Shown: positions 31,933-40,129 of the stretch, piece by piece | Layout of the letters: every line of letters starts with the position of its first letter | Numbering within the stretch: the first letter of the stretch is position 1 | From: Geomobilibacter sp964432205 | Lineage (GTDB): Bacteria > Desulfobacterota > Desulfuromonadia > Geobacterales > DSM-12255 | NCBI GenBank assembly: GCA_964432205.1 | Contig: CAYSMK010000023.1 | Location: 1-64,000, forward strand | DNA: 64,000 nt | Direction of reading: 5' to 3' | The notes under the pieces: generated by a model | Told to the model about the DNA's origin: nothing | The model's database searches: none | The model's input: only the letters and a program-made list of their open reading frames with translations | Position numbers and translations under genes: made by a program

Positions 31933-33258
31933 ATGAAACCAGTTGTAGCAATAGTCGGCAGGCCCAATGTGGGGAAATCTACCCTTTTCAATCGTCTGCT
32001 TGGACACCGTAAGGCAATCGTGGACGACCAGCCGGGGGTGACGCGGGACCGGAACTACGGTACCGTCAAACGGTATGAGGTGCCGTTCACCCTGGTAGAC
32101 ACCGGCGGGTTCGAGCCGGTCAGCAACGACCGCCTGTTGCAGCAGATGCGGGAGCAGTCCCAGTTGGCCATGGAAGAGGCCGATGTGGTTCTCTTCGTCA
32201 TGGATGGCCGCGAAGGGCTGACCGTTGCCGACCGGGAGGTGGCGAACATGCTCCGCCGCCTGGATAAGCCGGTCTTCTTCGTGGTGAACAAGGTGGATGG
32301 CGATAAGCAGGAAAACCTGGCCGCCGAATTCTACGCCCTGGGTGTGGCTCAGCTGTACACCATTGCGGCCGAGCACAACCGGGGGGTGGGTGACCTGATG
32401 GAGGACGTGGTGGCGGCCTTCCCCAGCCGTCCTGCCGTTGACGAGGACGACGCCGTGACGAAGATCGCCGTGGTGGGGCGGCCCAATGTGGGTAAGTCGT
32501 CCCTGGTGAACCGGCTCGTCGGTTTCGAGCGGAGCGTGGCCAACCCCGTTGCGGGGACGACGCGGGACTCCATCGACACCGTTTTTACCTGGCACGGCAA
32601 ACGTCATCTGCTGATCGATACGGCAGGCATCCGGCGCAAGGGACGGGTCAGTCAGAAGATCGAGACCTACAGTGTCGTGGACGCCCTGCGCAGCCTCGAT
32701 CGGGCCGATGTGGCCCTGATCGTGCTCAACGCCGAGGAGGGGATTACCGAGCAGGATACCAAGATCGCCGGCTACGCATATGAGGCCGGGCGCGGCTGCA
32801 TTTTCGTGGTGAACAAATGGGATACCCTGGCCAAGGACAACAAAACGGTCGGCGCTTTTATCGACAAAATCAGAACGGAATTTAAATATCTGCCATTCGC
32901 TCCGATACTCTTTCTATCGGCCAAGACCGGCCAGCGGATCAACACGGTGATGGAAACGGTGACACAGGTGATGGCCGAGTATACCAAACGGGTCTCCACC
33001 GGCGACCTGAACCGACTCCTCAAGGAGGCGGTGGAAGAACATCACCCGCCGCTCCACCAGGCGCGGCGGGTCAAGTTCTACTACGTCACCCAGACCGCGA
33101 CCCGGCCGCCGGCTTTTGTGTTCTTTACTAACCAGCCCGAGGGGATACACTTTTCCTACGAACGCTATCTGCTGAACAAACTGCGGGAGCGGTTCGGTTT
33201 CTCCGGAACCCCGCTCAGGATCATCTTCCGGGGACGGGACCAGGAAAAGAGACGATGA
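31933..33258 (+). CDS. der: Ribosome biogenesis GTPase Der (EngA)
   Basis: Two tandem GTPase domains are clear: VGRPNVGKSTLFNRLLG with DTGGF and NKVDGD, then VGRPNVGKSSLVNRLVG with DTAGIRRKG and NKWD. A C-terminal KH-like domain follows (VKFYYVTQTATRPPAF). Der acts in 50S assembly. Length 441 aa is normal. The frame extends upstream into the repeat element, but ATG 31933 matches the family start. Confidence 0.95.
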   Translation: MKPVVAIVGRPNVGKSTLFNRLLGHRKAIVDDQPGVTRDRNYGTVKRYEVPFTLVDTGGFEPVSNDRLLQQMREQSQLAMEEADVVLFVMDGREGLTVADREVANMLRRLDKPVFFVVNKVDGDKQENLAAEFYALGVAQLYTIAAEHNRGVGDLMEDVVAAFPSRPAVDEDDAVTKIAVVGRPNVGKSSLVNRLVGFERSVANPVAGTTRDSIDTVFTWHGKRHLLIDTAGIRRKGRVSQKIETYSVVDALRSLDRADVALIVLNAEEGITEQDTKIAGYAYEAGRGCIFVVNKWDTLAKDNKTVGAFIDKIRTEFKYLPFAPILFLSAKTGQRINTVMETVTQVMAEYTKRVSTGDLNRLLKEAVEEHHPPLHQARRVKFYYVTQTATRPPAFVFFTNQPEGIHFSYERYLLNKLRERFGFSGTPLRIIFRGRDQEKRR

Positions 33259-33323
33259 GAGCCGGTGCGGGCGCGAATGAACGGGACGGAGTTGAATAAT
33301 GTCATTTCCCGCAGGAAACGGCC

Positions 33324-35003
33324 ATGAGTCTGATCGGTAGCCTGGAAGACCTGGGCCTGGGCGAGATACTGCAGATCGTCAGCCTGAGCCGCAAGTCGGG
33401 CATTCTTACCCTTCAGAGCAAAGGGCGTGAAGGGACGATCGTTTTTCGTTTCGGGCAGGTGATCAGGGCAACCGCCAGCAGCTTTCGCCGGTTCCTGGGA
33501 GACGTGCTGGTGGAGCGGGGTGTTCTTGACGGGACAACGCTGCAGAATGCCCTTACCATCCAGAAGGAGGAGGGGTATCGCGCCCCGATCGGCTCGATTC
33601 TCATCCGAGAGTTCCAGATTTCGGCCGAGCGGATCGAGGCGGTGGTCCGGGAGCAGATCGAACATGTGGTGTACTCCCTGTTTGCCTGGCAGGAAGGGAG
33701 CTTTGCCTTCGATCTTCATGAGTCGGTGGAGGCAATCGATGGCATCCGGATGGACCCGGTCCAGTTCATGCTGGAGCAGGGGTTGGATACCAAGCTTCTG
33801 GCAATGGAGGCAGCCAGAATCCTTGACGAACAGTCCGTTACGGATGATCGGGGTGGTGGCGAGGGGGCGGTCGGCCAGCCGCAGAATACGGTCGATATCG
33901 CCTTTGACCTGATGCAGGAGGCGGCGGAGGTTCCCGTCGCGACATCGGCGACCAGACCCGCTGCCGCCAGCGGGACGATTATCCTCGTTGACGACGATGA
34001 GGGTACAAGAGAGTTTCTGACCGCCATGTTCCGGGACCTCTCCTTCGAGGTGAGTGCCTATGCCGGGAGCGAAGACACCCTGATCGCCGTCGATACCCTC
34101 TACCGACAGGGGGGACGGCCACTGGTCCTGGTCGACCTGATCATGCCCTGCATGGACGGTTCGGGCATACTGGGGGGATTGGAACTGCTGAAGGTGATCC
34201 ACCACCATTTTCCCGATCTCCGCGTTATGGTCATGTCCGACTATCATAACAGCGATGCGGAGCGTCAGGTGCTGGGGATGGGGATCGACTTCATTCTGAA
34301 ACCGCGCCGTTCTGACCTCGACGACCCCACGGCGCAGGAAGAGTTCGGCGGACGCTTCCGGGAGATCCTTGCCAGGGCGAAACAGGAATCGAGGGGAACC
34401 GGGCAGGTGAACCTCGGGGATGAGCTTCGCATGGAGATGGGGGAGATCTTTGCGCCGGTCTCCGCCATGCCGGTGCAAAGCACCGGCATTACCCTGCTCA
34501 GAGGGATGCTGGAAGAACTCAACGATCCCGCCCTTGGTGGCGGCATCATCCTGCTGGTCCTGCGGTTCGCTTCGGAGTTCATGAACCGGGCGGTCATCTT
34601 TCAGCCTAAGGGTGGGGACATTGTGGGGCTCGGTCAGTTCGGGATCGATGTCGATGCCACGATAGCCGACCGAAAAATCCGTAATCTGCGCATTCCCAGG
34701 CAGGAGGCGTCGATCTTCAGCGGCGTCTTTGCCGATGCCAGGTCGGTCAAGATGTTGCCGGACGAGTCGTGCCGGGACAGTCAACTCTTCGCCGAACTCG
34801 GTGGGCCGCCGTTAGAACTGTTCCTGGGACCGATCTTGAGCGGTGGTGAGGTGGTAGCCATCCTCTATGGCGACAATTTCCCCGAGCAGCGCTCGCTCGG
34901 GGACACCGATTCACTGGAGATCTTTCTGTCCCAGGCGGGAATGGCTATGGAAAAGGCGCTCATGGAGAGCCGGTTGAAGGAAAAAGGTCCGGAGGAGAGA
35001 TGA
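33324..35003 (+). CDS. PATAN (DUF4388)-receiver-GAF-like signalling protein
   Basis: The first ~160 residues form a DUF4388/PATAN domain (SLIGSLEDLGLGEILQIVSLSRKSGIL is its typical opening). Residues ~215-350 form a receiver with IILVDDDEGTREF, the phospho-acceptor region LVDLIMPCMDG and FILKPRR. The last ~170 residues resemble a GAF-type sensor (ILLVLRFASEFMNRAVIF, LGPILSGGEVVAILYGDN). From memory this matches the PATAN-REC-GAF type in the Geobacter Esn chemosensory pathway that affects extracellular cytochromes and matrix. It is the first gene of the cluster and overlaps the following receiver gene. Confidence 0.78.
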   Translation: MSLIGSLEDLGLGEILQIVSLSRKSGILTLQSKGREGTIVFRFGQVIRATASSFRRFLGDVLVERGVLDGTTLQNALTIQKEEGYRAPIGSILIREFQISAERIEAVVREQIEHVVYSLFAWQEGSFAFDLHESVEAIDGIRMDPVQFMLEQGLDTKLLAMEAARILDEQSVTDDRGGGEGAVGQPQNTVDIAFDLMQEAAEVPVATSATRPAAASGTIILVDDDEGTREFLTAMFRDLSFEVSAYAGSEDTLIAVDTLYRQGGRPLVLVDLIMPCMDGSGILGGLELLKVIHHHFPDLRVMVMSDYHNSDAERQVLGMGIDFILKPRRSDLDDPTAQEEFGGRFREILARAKQESRGTGQVNLGDELRMEMGEIFAPVSAMPVQSTGITLLRGMLEELNDPALGGGIILLVLRFASEFMNRAVIFQPKGGDIVGLGQFGIDVDATIADRKIRNLRIPRQEASIFSGVFADARSVKMLPDESCRDSQLFAELGGPPLELFLGPILSGGEVVAILYGDNFPEQRSLGDTDSLEIFLSQAGMAMEKALMESRLKEKGPEER

Positions 35004-35365
35004 AATGTATTCTCATTGCCGAAGATTCGCCGACGATGCGGTCATTGATGGCCACGACCATTGAGTCTTGCGGCAACTATGATATCGTAGAGGCTGCTAA
35101 CGGATTCGAAGCACTGCGCCTCCTTCCCAGGATCAAGGCCGATCTGATCATTACCGACATCAATATGCCCGATATCAACGGATTGGAACTGATCAGCTAT
35201 GTCCGGAACAGTCCGCATTACCGGGAAATCCCCCTGTTCATCGTGAGCACCGAAGGGGGAGGTGGGGATAGGGAAAAGGGGCTGGCCCTCGGGGCAAACG
35301 AGTATCTTGTCAAGCCGTTCGATCCGGTCCTGCTGCAGAAGTTGATCCGACAATATCTGGGTTAG
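35000..35365 (+). CDS. CheY-like single-domain response regulator
   Basis: The 121-residue receiver domain has the acidic pair in IAEDSPTMRSLM, the phospho-acceptor Asp in ITDINMPDINGL, a switch Ser/Thr in FIVSTEGGG and the Lys in YLVKPF. There is no output domain, so it acts by protein contact. ATG 35000 overlaps the previous stop and has GGAGG at 34991-34995. Expected to be phosphorylated by the CheA encoded 66 bp downstream. Confidence 0.9.
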   Translation: MKCILIAEDSPTMRSLMATTIESCGNYDIVEAANGFEALRLLPRIKADLIITDINMPDINGLELISYVRNSPHYREIPLFIVSTEGGGGDREKGLALGANEYLVKPFDPVLLQKLIRQYLG

Positions 35366-35431
35366 CCCGGCTTCCCGGCACCCTGGCTGTACCTTATCGA
35401 ACAATCCCGTACGGAGCGGTATCCTGACCAT

Positions 35432-37519
35432 ATGAGCACATTAGGCAAGGCTGTCTCAGACTTTCTGGCGGAAGCGGAAGAGATCATCGACCAACTCGGC
35501 GGCGACCTGGTTGAACTGGCCGATTGTGCGGACACGGGCGATTGCAATCCTGACCTGCTCAATTCCATCTTCCGTGGTGCCCACTCCCTGAAAGGACTGG
35601 CCGGTATGTTCGGCTTCAGTCAGATTCAGGAACTGGCCCATACCATGGAAAATCTTCTTGATTCTCTCCGTCTTGGCAAAGTTCCCCTTACCCACGATGT
35701 CATAAGCGTATTGTCGGATTCGTCGGAGCTTCTAGGCTCCATGGTCCGGAGTGCCAGTGGCGGGTCCATGGATGCGACAGGCCTTTCGGAGGTCGTGACC
35801 CGCATTACTGCCTGCGTCACCACCCCGAAGGCGGTCGGCGGCCCATCCCCGCTGGCGTCTCTTGGCCTGTCGGAAGCCGTTTTGACCGCCCTGACCGAAT
35901 ACGAGGAACACCGGCTTCTGGAAAACCTGAAAAAGGGGCGGAAAATTTATTCCGTCATGGCATCCTTCGCCCTGACCACCTTCGACCAGGACCTGGGAAG
36001 TCTGACCGAGACGCTGAAGAACTGTGGCGAGGTTATCAGCACCCTTCCCAGCGTGGGAAGCAACATCGATTTGGCCATAGACTTCGAGGTCCTCTTTGGC
36101 AGCGATCTGGAGTTTGACCAGGTGCGTGAGCTGGTGGCCGCGAAAACCGTTGTTGTCCGCCAGCTCGGTAGCGGTACGGTGCCACTGTTGCCTCCTTCTC
36201 GTGCGGTAGCGCCCCCGCCCCCGCCCCCGACCATTTTTGCATCGTCACCGGATGCACTGTCTGATATGGCTTCCGTGCCACCCTCCCCACCACCGGCAGC
36301 GCCAGGAGGGGGCGACGCGGCCACTGCCAAGAGCATGAGCCGCACCGTGCGGGTTGACATCGGCAAGCTGGACGATCTGATGAACATTGTCGGCGAACTG
36401 GTTCTGTCCCATTCCTCGATTACCGTCATCAGCGAGCGGATGAACCGTGACGGCCGCACCCCCCTGATCCAGGAGTTGACCAAGGCAGCCAAAGGGTTGG
36501 AGCGGAAGCTGACCGAACTGCAGAAGGGGGTCATGGAGATCCGGATGATCCCGGTGGGCCAGCTCTACGAAAAGATGGGGAGGATCGTACGAAAGGTCGC
36601 CCGTGAGCAGGGGAAAAAGGTCGATCTGAAGCTGTACGGGGCCGATACGGAACTGGACAAGCTCATTATCGAGGATATCGCCGATCCGGTGATGCACATC
36701 ATCAGGAACGCCATTGACCATGGCATCGAGCCCCCGGAGGAGCGGCGGGGCGTCGGCAAGGAAGACGCGGGGACCATCAGGCTTTCGTCGTTTCAGAAGG
36801 GGAATCATGTCGTTATCGAGGTGGAGGACGATGGTCGTGGCATTGATATCGGCAAGGTCCGGAGGAAGGCCGTCGAGAAGGGACTGATAGGCAGTGCCGA
36901 CGACCTCTCCGATCGTGAAGCGATAGAGCTGATCTTTCTTCCCGGCTTTTCCACCAGTGAGACAGTGAGCGAGATCTCCGGCCGGGGTGTCGGGATGGAT
37001 GTGGTGAAGAACAACATCGCCGCCGTCTCCGGCATCGTGGACATCGAGAGTGTGTTCGGCAGGGGGAGTAGGATCACCATTACCCTGCCCATCACCCTGG
37101 CCATCATCAAGGCGTTGATCATCGCCTCTGCCGGCCGGACCTATGCCCTTCCCATTACTTCGGTGCTGGAAACCATCATGATCAACCGTGAGGATATCCT
37201 GACCGTGGAGCGGAAAGAGGTCATTCAGCTTCGGGAGATGACGCTGCCACTGCTGCGTCTGGGTGATTTTTTCCATCTCCCTTCACCGGACCGACAATCG
37301 GATGACCTGTACGTCGTGGTGGTGGGGTCAGCCGAAAAAAGGCTCGGGATCGTTGTCCACGACCTCCTCGGCCAGCAGGATATCGTCATAAAATCTCTCG
37401 GCACAATATTGGACTGCGTAAAGGGGATTTCCGGCGCTGCCGACCTGGGTGACCAGCGGACAATCCTGGTCCTGGACGTGGCCGGGATCATCAACGAAGC
37501 GACACGCGGGGGCGGTTAG
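35432..37519 (+). CDS. cheA: Chemotaxis histidine kinase CheA
   Basis: The 695-residue kinase has an N-terminal Hpt domain with IFRGAHSLKGLAGMFGF (phospho-His51) and a second helical segment. A proline-rich linker (PPPPPPTI, PPSPPPAAPGG) follows at about residues 250-295. Then come the dimerisation domain (RVDIGKLDDLMNIVGELVL), the ATPase domain (MHIIRNAIDHGIEP, VEDDGRGID, SGRGVGMDVVKNNI) and a C-terminal CheW-like regulatory domain. All catalytic motifs are present. With CheW, CheR and CheB encoded nearby it forms the core of a signalling array. No flagellar gene is present here, so an alternative cellular function is likely. Confidence 0.93.
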   Translation: MSTLGKAVSDFLAEAEEIIDQLGGDLVELADCADTGDCNPDLLNSIFRGAHSLKGLAGMFGFSQIQELAHTMENLLDSLRLGKVPLTHDVISVLSDSSELLGSMVRSASGGSMDATGLSEVVTRITACVTTPKAVGGPSPLASLGLSEAVLTALTEYEEHRLLENLKKGRKIYSVMASFALTTFDQDLGSLTETLKNCGEVISTLPSVGSNIDLAIDFEVLFGSDLEFDQVRELVAAKTVVVRQLGSGTVPLLPPSRAVAPPPPPPTIFASSPDALSDMASVPPSPPPAAPGGGDAATAKSMSRTVRVDIGKLDDLMNIVGELVLSHSSITVISERMNRDGRTPLIQELTKAAKGLERKLTELQKGVMEIRMIPVGQLYEKMGRIVRKVAREQGKKVDLKLYGADTELDKLIIEDIADPVMHIIRNAIDHGIEPPEERRGVGKEDAGTIRLSSFQKGNHVVIEVEDDGRGIDIGKVRRKAVEKGLIGSADDLSDREAIELIFLPGFSTSETVSEISGRGVGMDVVKNNIAAVSGIVDIESVFGRGSRITITLPITLAIIKALIIASAGRTYALPITSVLETIMINREDILTVERKEVIQLREMTLPLLRLGDFFHLPSPDRQSDDLYVVVVGSAEKRLGIVVHDLLGQQDIVIKSLGTILDCVKGISGAADLGDQRTILVLDVAGIINEATRGGG

Positions 37520-38320
37520 GTGTACAACGACTTCTATGGGTTTACGGAAAAACCGTTCAGCAAAACTCCCGACCCCCGCTTTCTCTATCTGAGCCGTGGC
37601 CACCGGGAAGCGTTGGCACGGCTGCAGCACGCGGTTGAGGAACGGGAGCTTGCCCTGCTGACCGGCGATATCGGCTGTGGCAAGACCACGATCTCCCGGG
37701 CGTTGATGGATGCCATGGGTGAGCAGTACCGTTTCTGCTTCATCTTCAATCCGCGCCTGACTGCCCTGGAGTTCTTGCGGGTGGTTGCCCGGAGCCTGCT
37801 CAACGACCTCCCACCCGGCGGCAAGGACGAACTCCTCTCCCGGGTCACCGATACGCTGTATCTGCTCCACCGTGAAGGGTGTTGCCCGGTCATTGTGGTG
37901 GATGAGGCCCAACTGATACCGGACCGGGAGATCTTCGACGAAATCAGGCTCCTGACCAATTTCCAGCTGGACGATCGGAATCTGCTCAGTGTCATCCTCA
38001 TGGGGCAACCGGAGCTCAGAACCATTCTTTCCGGTTCTGTCTATGAGCCTTTTCGTCAGAGAATAGGTCTCCAGTATCACCTGGAGCCACTCACCCTCGA
38101 AGAGACGCTGGAGTATCTGGATTATCGTGCCATGGTGGCTGGCGGGGCCGAGGGGCTGTTTTCCCCGGATGCTGTACAGCGGATTTATGAACTGTCCAAA
38201 GGGGTTCCACGTCGCATCAATTCGATTGCCACCAATGCCATTCTGGAAGGATTCGGCCGGGATGTCACGTTCATCGATGCCGAGCTGATTGACAGTGTTG
38301 CTCATGAAATTATCGTGTAA
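37520..38320 (+). CDS. GspA/ExeA-like AAA ATPase in the chemosensory operon
   Basis: This protein (266 aa) begins YNDFYGFTEKPFSKTPDPRFLYLS, the typical opening of ExeA/GspA and MshM ATPases. It contains Walker A TGDIGCGKTT, Walker B PVIVVDEAQLI, sensor-like LMGQPELR and KGVPRRINSIATNAILEG. Relatives handle peptidoglycan insertion of secretion pores or act beside pilus systems. There is no periplasmic peptidoglycan-binding domain or membrane helix here. GTG 37520 directly follows the cheA stop, so the two are co-translated. Its role in a chemosensory operon is unexplained. Confidence 0.8.
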   Translation: MYNDFYGFTEKPFSKTPDPRFLYLSRGHREALARLQHAVEERELALLTGDIGCGKTTISRALMDAMGEQYRFCFIFNPRLTALEFLRVVARSLLNDLPPGGKDELLSRVTDTLYLLHREGCCPVIVVDEAQLIPDREIFDEIRLLTNFQLDDRNLLSVILMGQPELRTILSGSVYEPFRQRIGLQYHLEPLTLEETLEYLDYRAMVAGGAEGLFSPDAVQRIYELSKGVPRRINSIATNAILEGFGRDVTFIDAELIDSVAHEIIV

Positions 38321-38338
38321 AGGGATGATGGTTTTGCC

Positions 38339-39169
38339 ATGAATCTGGCAGAGATAAGAAAAAAGGCCTTACAGGAAAAGGATGCAGGGGGAGCCCCCCC
38401 GCGCAGTACTTCGGTCGTGAGCGATCCTCCCCCTGCGCTCCCTGTCCGGGAAGACCCGGCCGGCCCCGCAGCGACGGGCATTCCGGAAGAGTCGACCGTT
38501 ATGGGAGTGGAAGAGCCGTCTGAGCGGCAGCCCATCATGGTGAGCGATGGGTGTGCTGCTCAGGCTCAGCCGTTGCCGGAGACCGTTTCGACGTCCGAAC
38601 CACTCTCCTTTCCGGGAACGAAATCAACGGTGGTCCGTCCTTTTGACCCGATTGCCGAACTCCTGGCGGGGCGGGAGCTGGCCGGGAGCGAGGATGAGGA
38701 CGAGCTTTCCGCACTGATCGAGCGGGAGGCGTCGCCTGACCAGATTGAAGAGTATCTCTGTTTTCGGGTGGCGGACGAAAACTATGCCATCAATATCATG
38801 GCGATCAAAGAGATCATCAAGCCCCGCGAGGTGACCGAGGTACCGCGGGTTCCCTCCTATGTTCTTGGCGTCATATCCTTACGGGGAGTGATTATCCCGA
38901 TATATGACATGCGCCGGCGCTTGGGGCTCGATGATGTGCCGGGAGGGAACCGGCAGAGAATCCTCGTGGTCCGTCATCGGGAGGGGGTTGCCGGTATCCT
39001 GGTCGATCAGGTAAGCCATGTGGTGAAACTGGGGGCGGCCGATGAAGAACAGCCACCCGCGGTCCTCGATGGAGCCGGTCGGGAGTTTGTCCAGGGAATT
39101 GGCCACCATGATGGCAGCATGTTGATACTCCTTGACCTTGATAAGATCCTCGATATGAGTTTGAGCTGA
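38339..39169 (+). CDS. cheW: CheW-domain adaptor with long N-terminal extension
   Basis: The CheW domain occupies about residues 137-276 (EYLCFRVADENYAINIMAIKEII, VISLRGVIIPIYDMRRRLGL, ILVDQVSHVV). The first ~130 residues are rich in Pro, Ser, Glu and Ala, with low complexity and acidic clusters, probably flexible. It should couple receptors to CheA. The extension is unusual compared with the ~150-aa CheW encoded at 39633-40097 and may bind another partner. Confidence 0.88.
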   Translation: MNLAEIRKKALQEKDAGGAPPRSTSVVSDPPPALPVREDPAGPAATGIPEESTVMGVEEPSERQPIMVSDGCAAQAQPLPETVSTSEPLSFPGTKSTVVRPFDPIAELLAGRELAGSEDEDELSALIEREASPDQIEEYLCFRVADENYAINIMAIKEIIKPREVTEVPRVPSYVLGVISLRGVIIPIYDMRRRLGLDDVPGGNRQRILVVRHREGVAGILVDQVSHVVKLGAADEEQPPAVLDGAGREFVQGIGHHDGSMLILLDLDKILDMSLS

Positions 39170-39208
39170 GCAGTGCCTGCTGTTCAGGGCAGCTGCGGGA
39201 GAGTGATA

Positions 39209-39589
39209 ATGACAACCGTGAAAAAATATCGGATTCTCGTGGTGGAGGACGAAGAAAGTCTCCTGAAACTGGAAAGCATTCTCCTCTCCCTGAGGGGCTA
39301 CGAGGTGACCGGCGTGACAGACGGTGCCGAGGCGTTGGCGGAGATCGAGCGCAACAGACCGGACCTCATCGTGCTGGATATCATGCTGCCGGGCATGGAT
39401 GGTTTCGAGGTCTGTCGACGCATCCGCGAGAACCCGGAGACACGTGACATCCCCGTGGTCATGCTGACTGCCAAAAAGAGCACCCAGGACTACGCCAGGG
39501 GTATGGAGTGCGGGGCCAATGCCTACATCACCAAACCGTTCAAGTCGAGCAAGGTGATGGAGGTTGTCGCAGACCTGCTCAAGCGCTGA
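39209..39589 (+). CDS. CheY/PilG-like response regulator
   Basis: This 126-residue receiver domain contains ILVVEDEESLLKLE, the Asp acceptor in LIVLDIMLPGMDG, the threonine in VVMLTAKKST and the lysine in YITKPF. An in-frame ATG lies 36 bp upstream, but GCGGGAGAG at 39195-39203 fits the ATG at 39209. Single-domain, positioned between the two cheW genes. Confidence 0.9.
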   Translation: MTTVKKYRILVVEDEESLLKLESILLSLRGYEVTGVTDGAEALAEIERNRPDLIVLDIMLPGMDGFEVCRRIRENPETRDIPVVMLTAKKSTQDYARGMECGANAYITKPFKSSKVMEVVADLLKR

Positions 39590-39632
39590 CAGGCTGATGG
39601 CTCATGCTGATGGATGCCCGGAAGGTTACGCT

Positions 39633-40097
39633 ATGACGTCGGAAATTCAGGAAATACAGGTGGCGTGCTTTCGCCTGGGGGAGGATGTGTATGCCCTCGA
39701 TATCATGCGGATCAAGGAGATCATCCGCCCCCAGAAACTGTCACATCTGCCCAAAACCCCACCGTTCATGGAGGGGGTTATCAATCTCCGGGGAGCGGTG
39801 ATAGCCGTCATCGATCTCAGGAAGCGGTTCGATATGCCCCAACGGGAGTTGGACACTGCTTCCCGGCTGCTGATCGTCAAGGTGGCCGGCCAGGCAATGG
39901 GGCTGGTGGTGGACGACGTAACGGAAGTGGTCACCGTCCCGGTCAAGGACCTGAAGCCGCCGCCGCGCCTTTCCGAGGGGAATATTGATCAGTATTTGCT
40001 AGGAGTATGCCTGGTTCAGGAATCGATGGTCATGCTCCTGAATCTTGACAAGCTGCTTTCTCCCCAGGAAGTGCATCAACTCCGGACAATTCTTTAG
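39633..40097 (+). CDS. cheW: CheW adaptor protein (short form)
   Basis: The 154-residue protein is a plain CheW: QVACFRLGEDVYALDIMRIKEIIRP, FMEGVINLRGAVIAVIDLRKRF, VVDDVTEVV. An upstream ATG exists within the preceding receiver gene, but CGGAAGG at 39619-39625 marks ATG 39633. This is the second CheW in the operon, so arrays could contain two adaptor types. Confidence 0.9.
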   Translation: MTSEIQEIQVACFRLGEDVYALDIMRIKEIIRPQKLSHLPKTPPFMEGVINLRGAVIAVIDLRKRFDMPQRELDTASRLLIVKVAGQAMGLVVDDVTEVVTVPVKDLKPPPRLSEGNIDQYLLGVCLVQESMVMLLNLDKLLSPQEVHQLRTIL

Positions 40098-40129
40098 AAC
40101 TTTTCCAAGCAGGATACAGGTTCCCCTCT

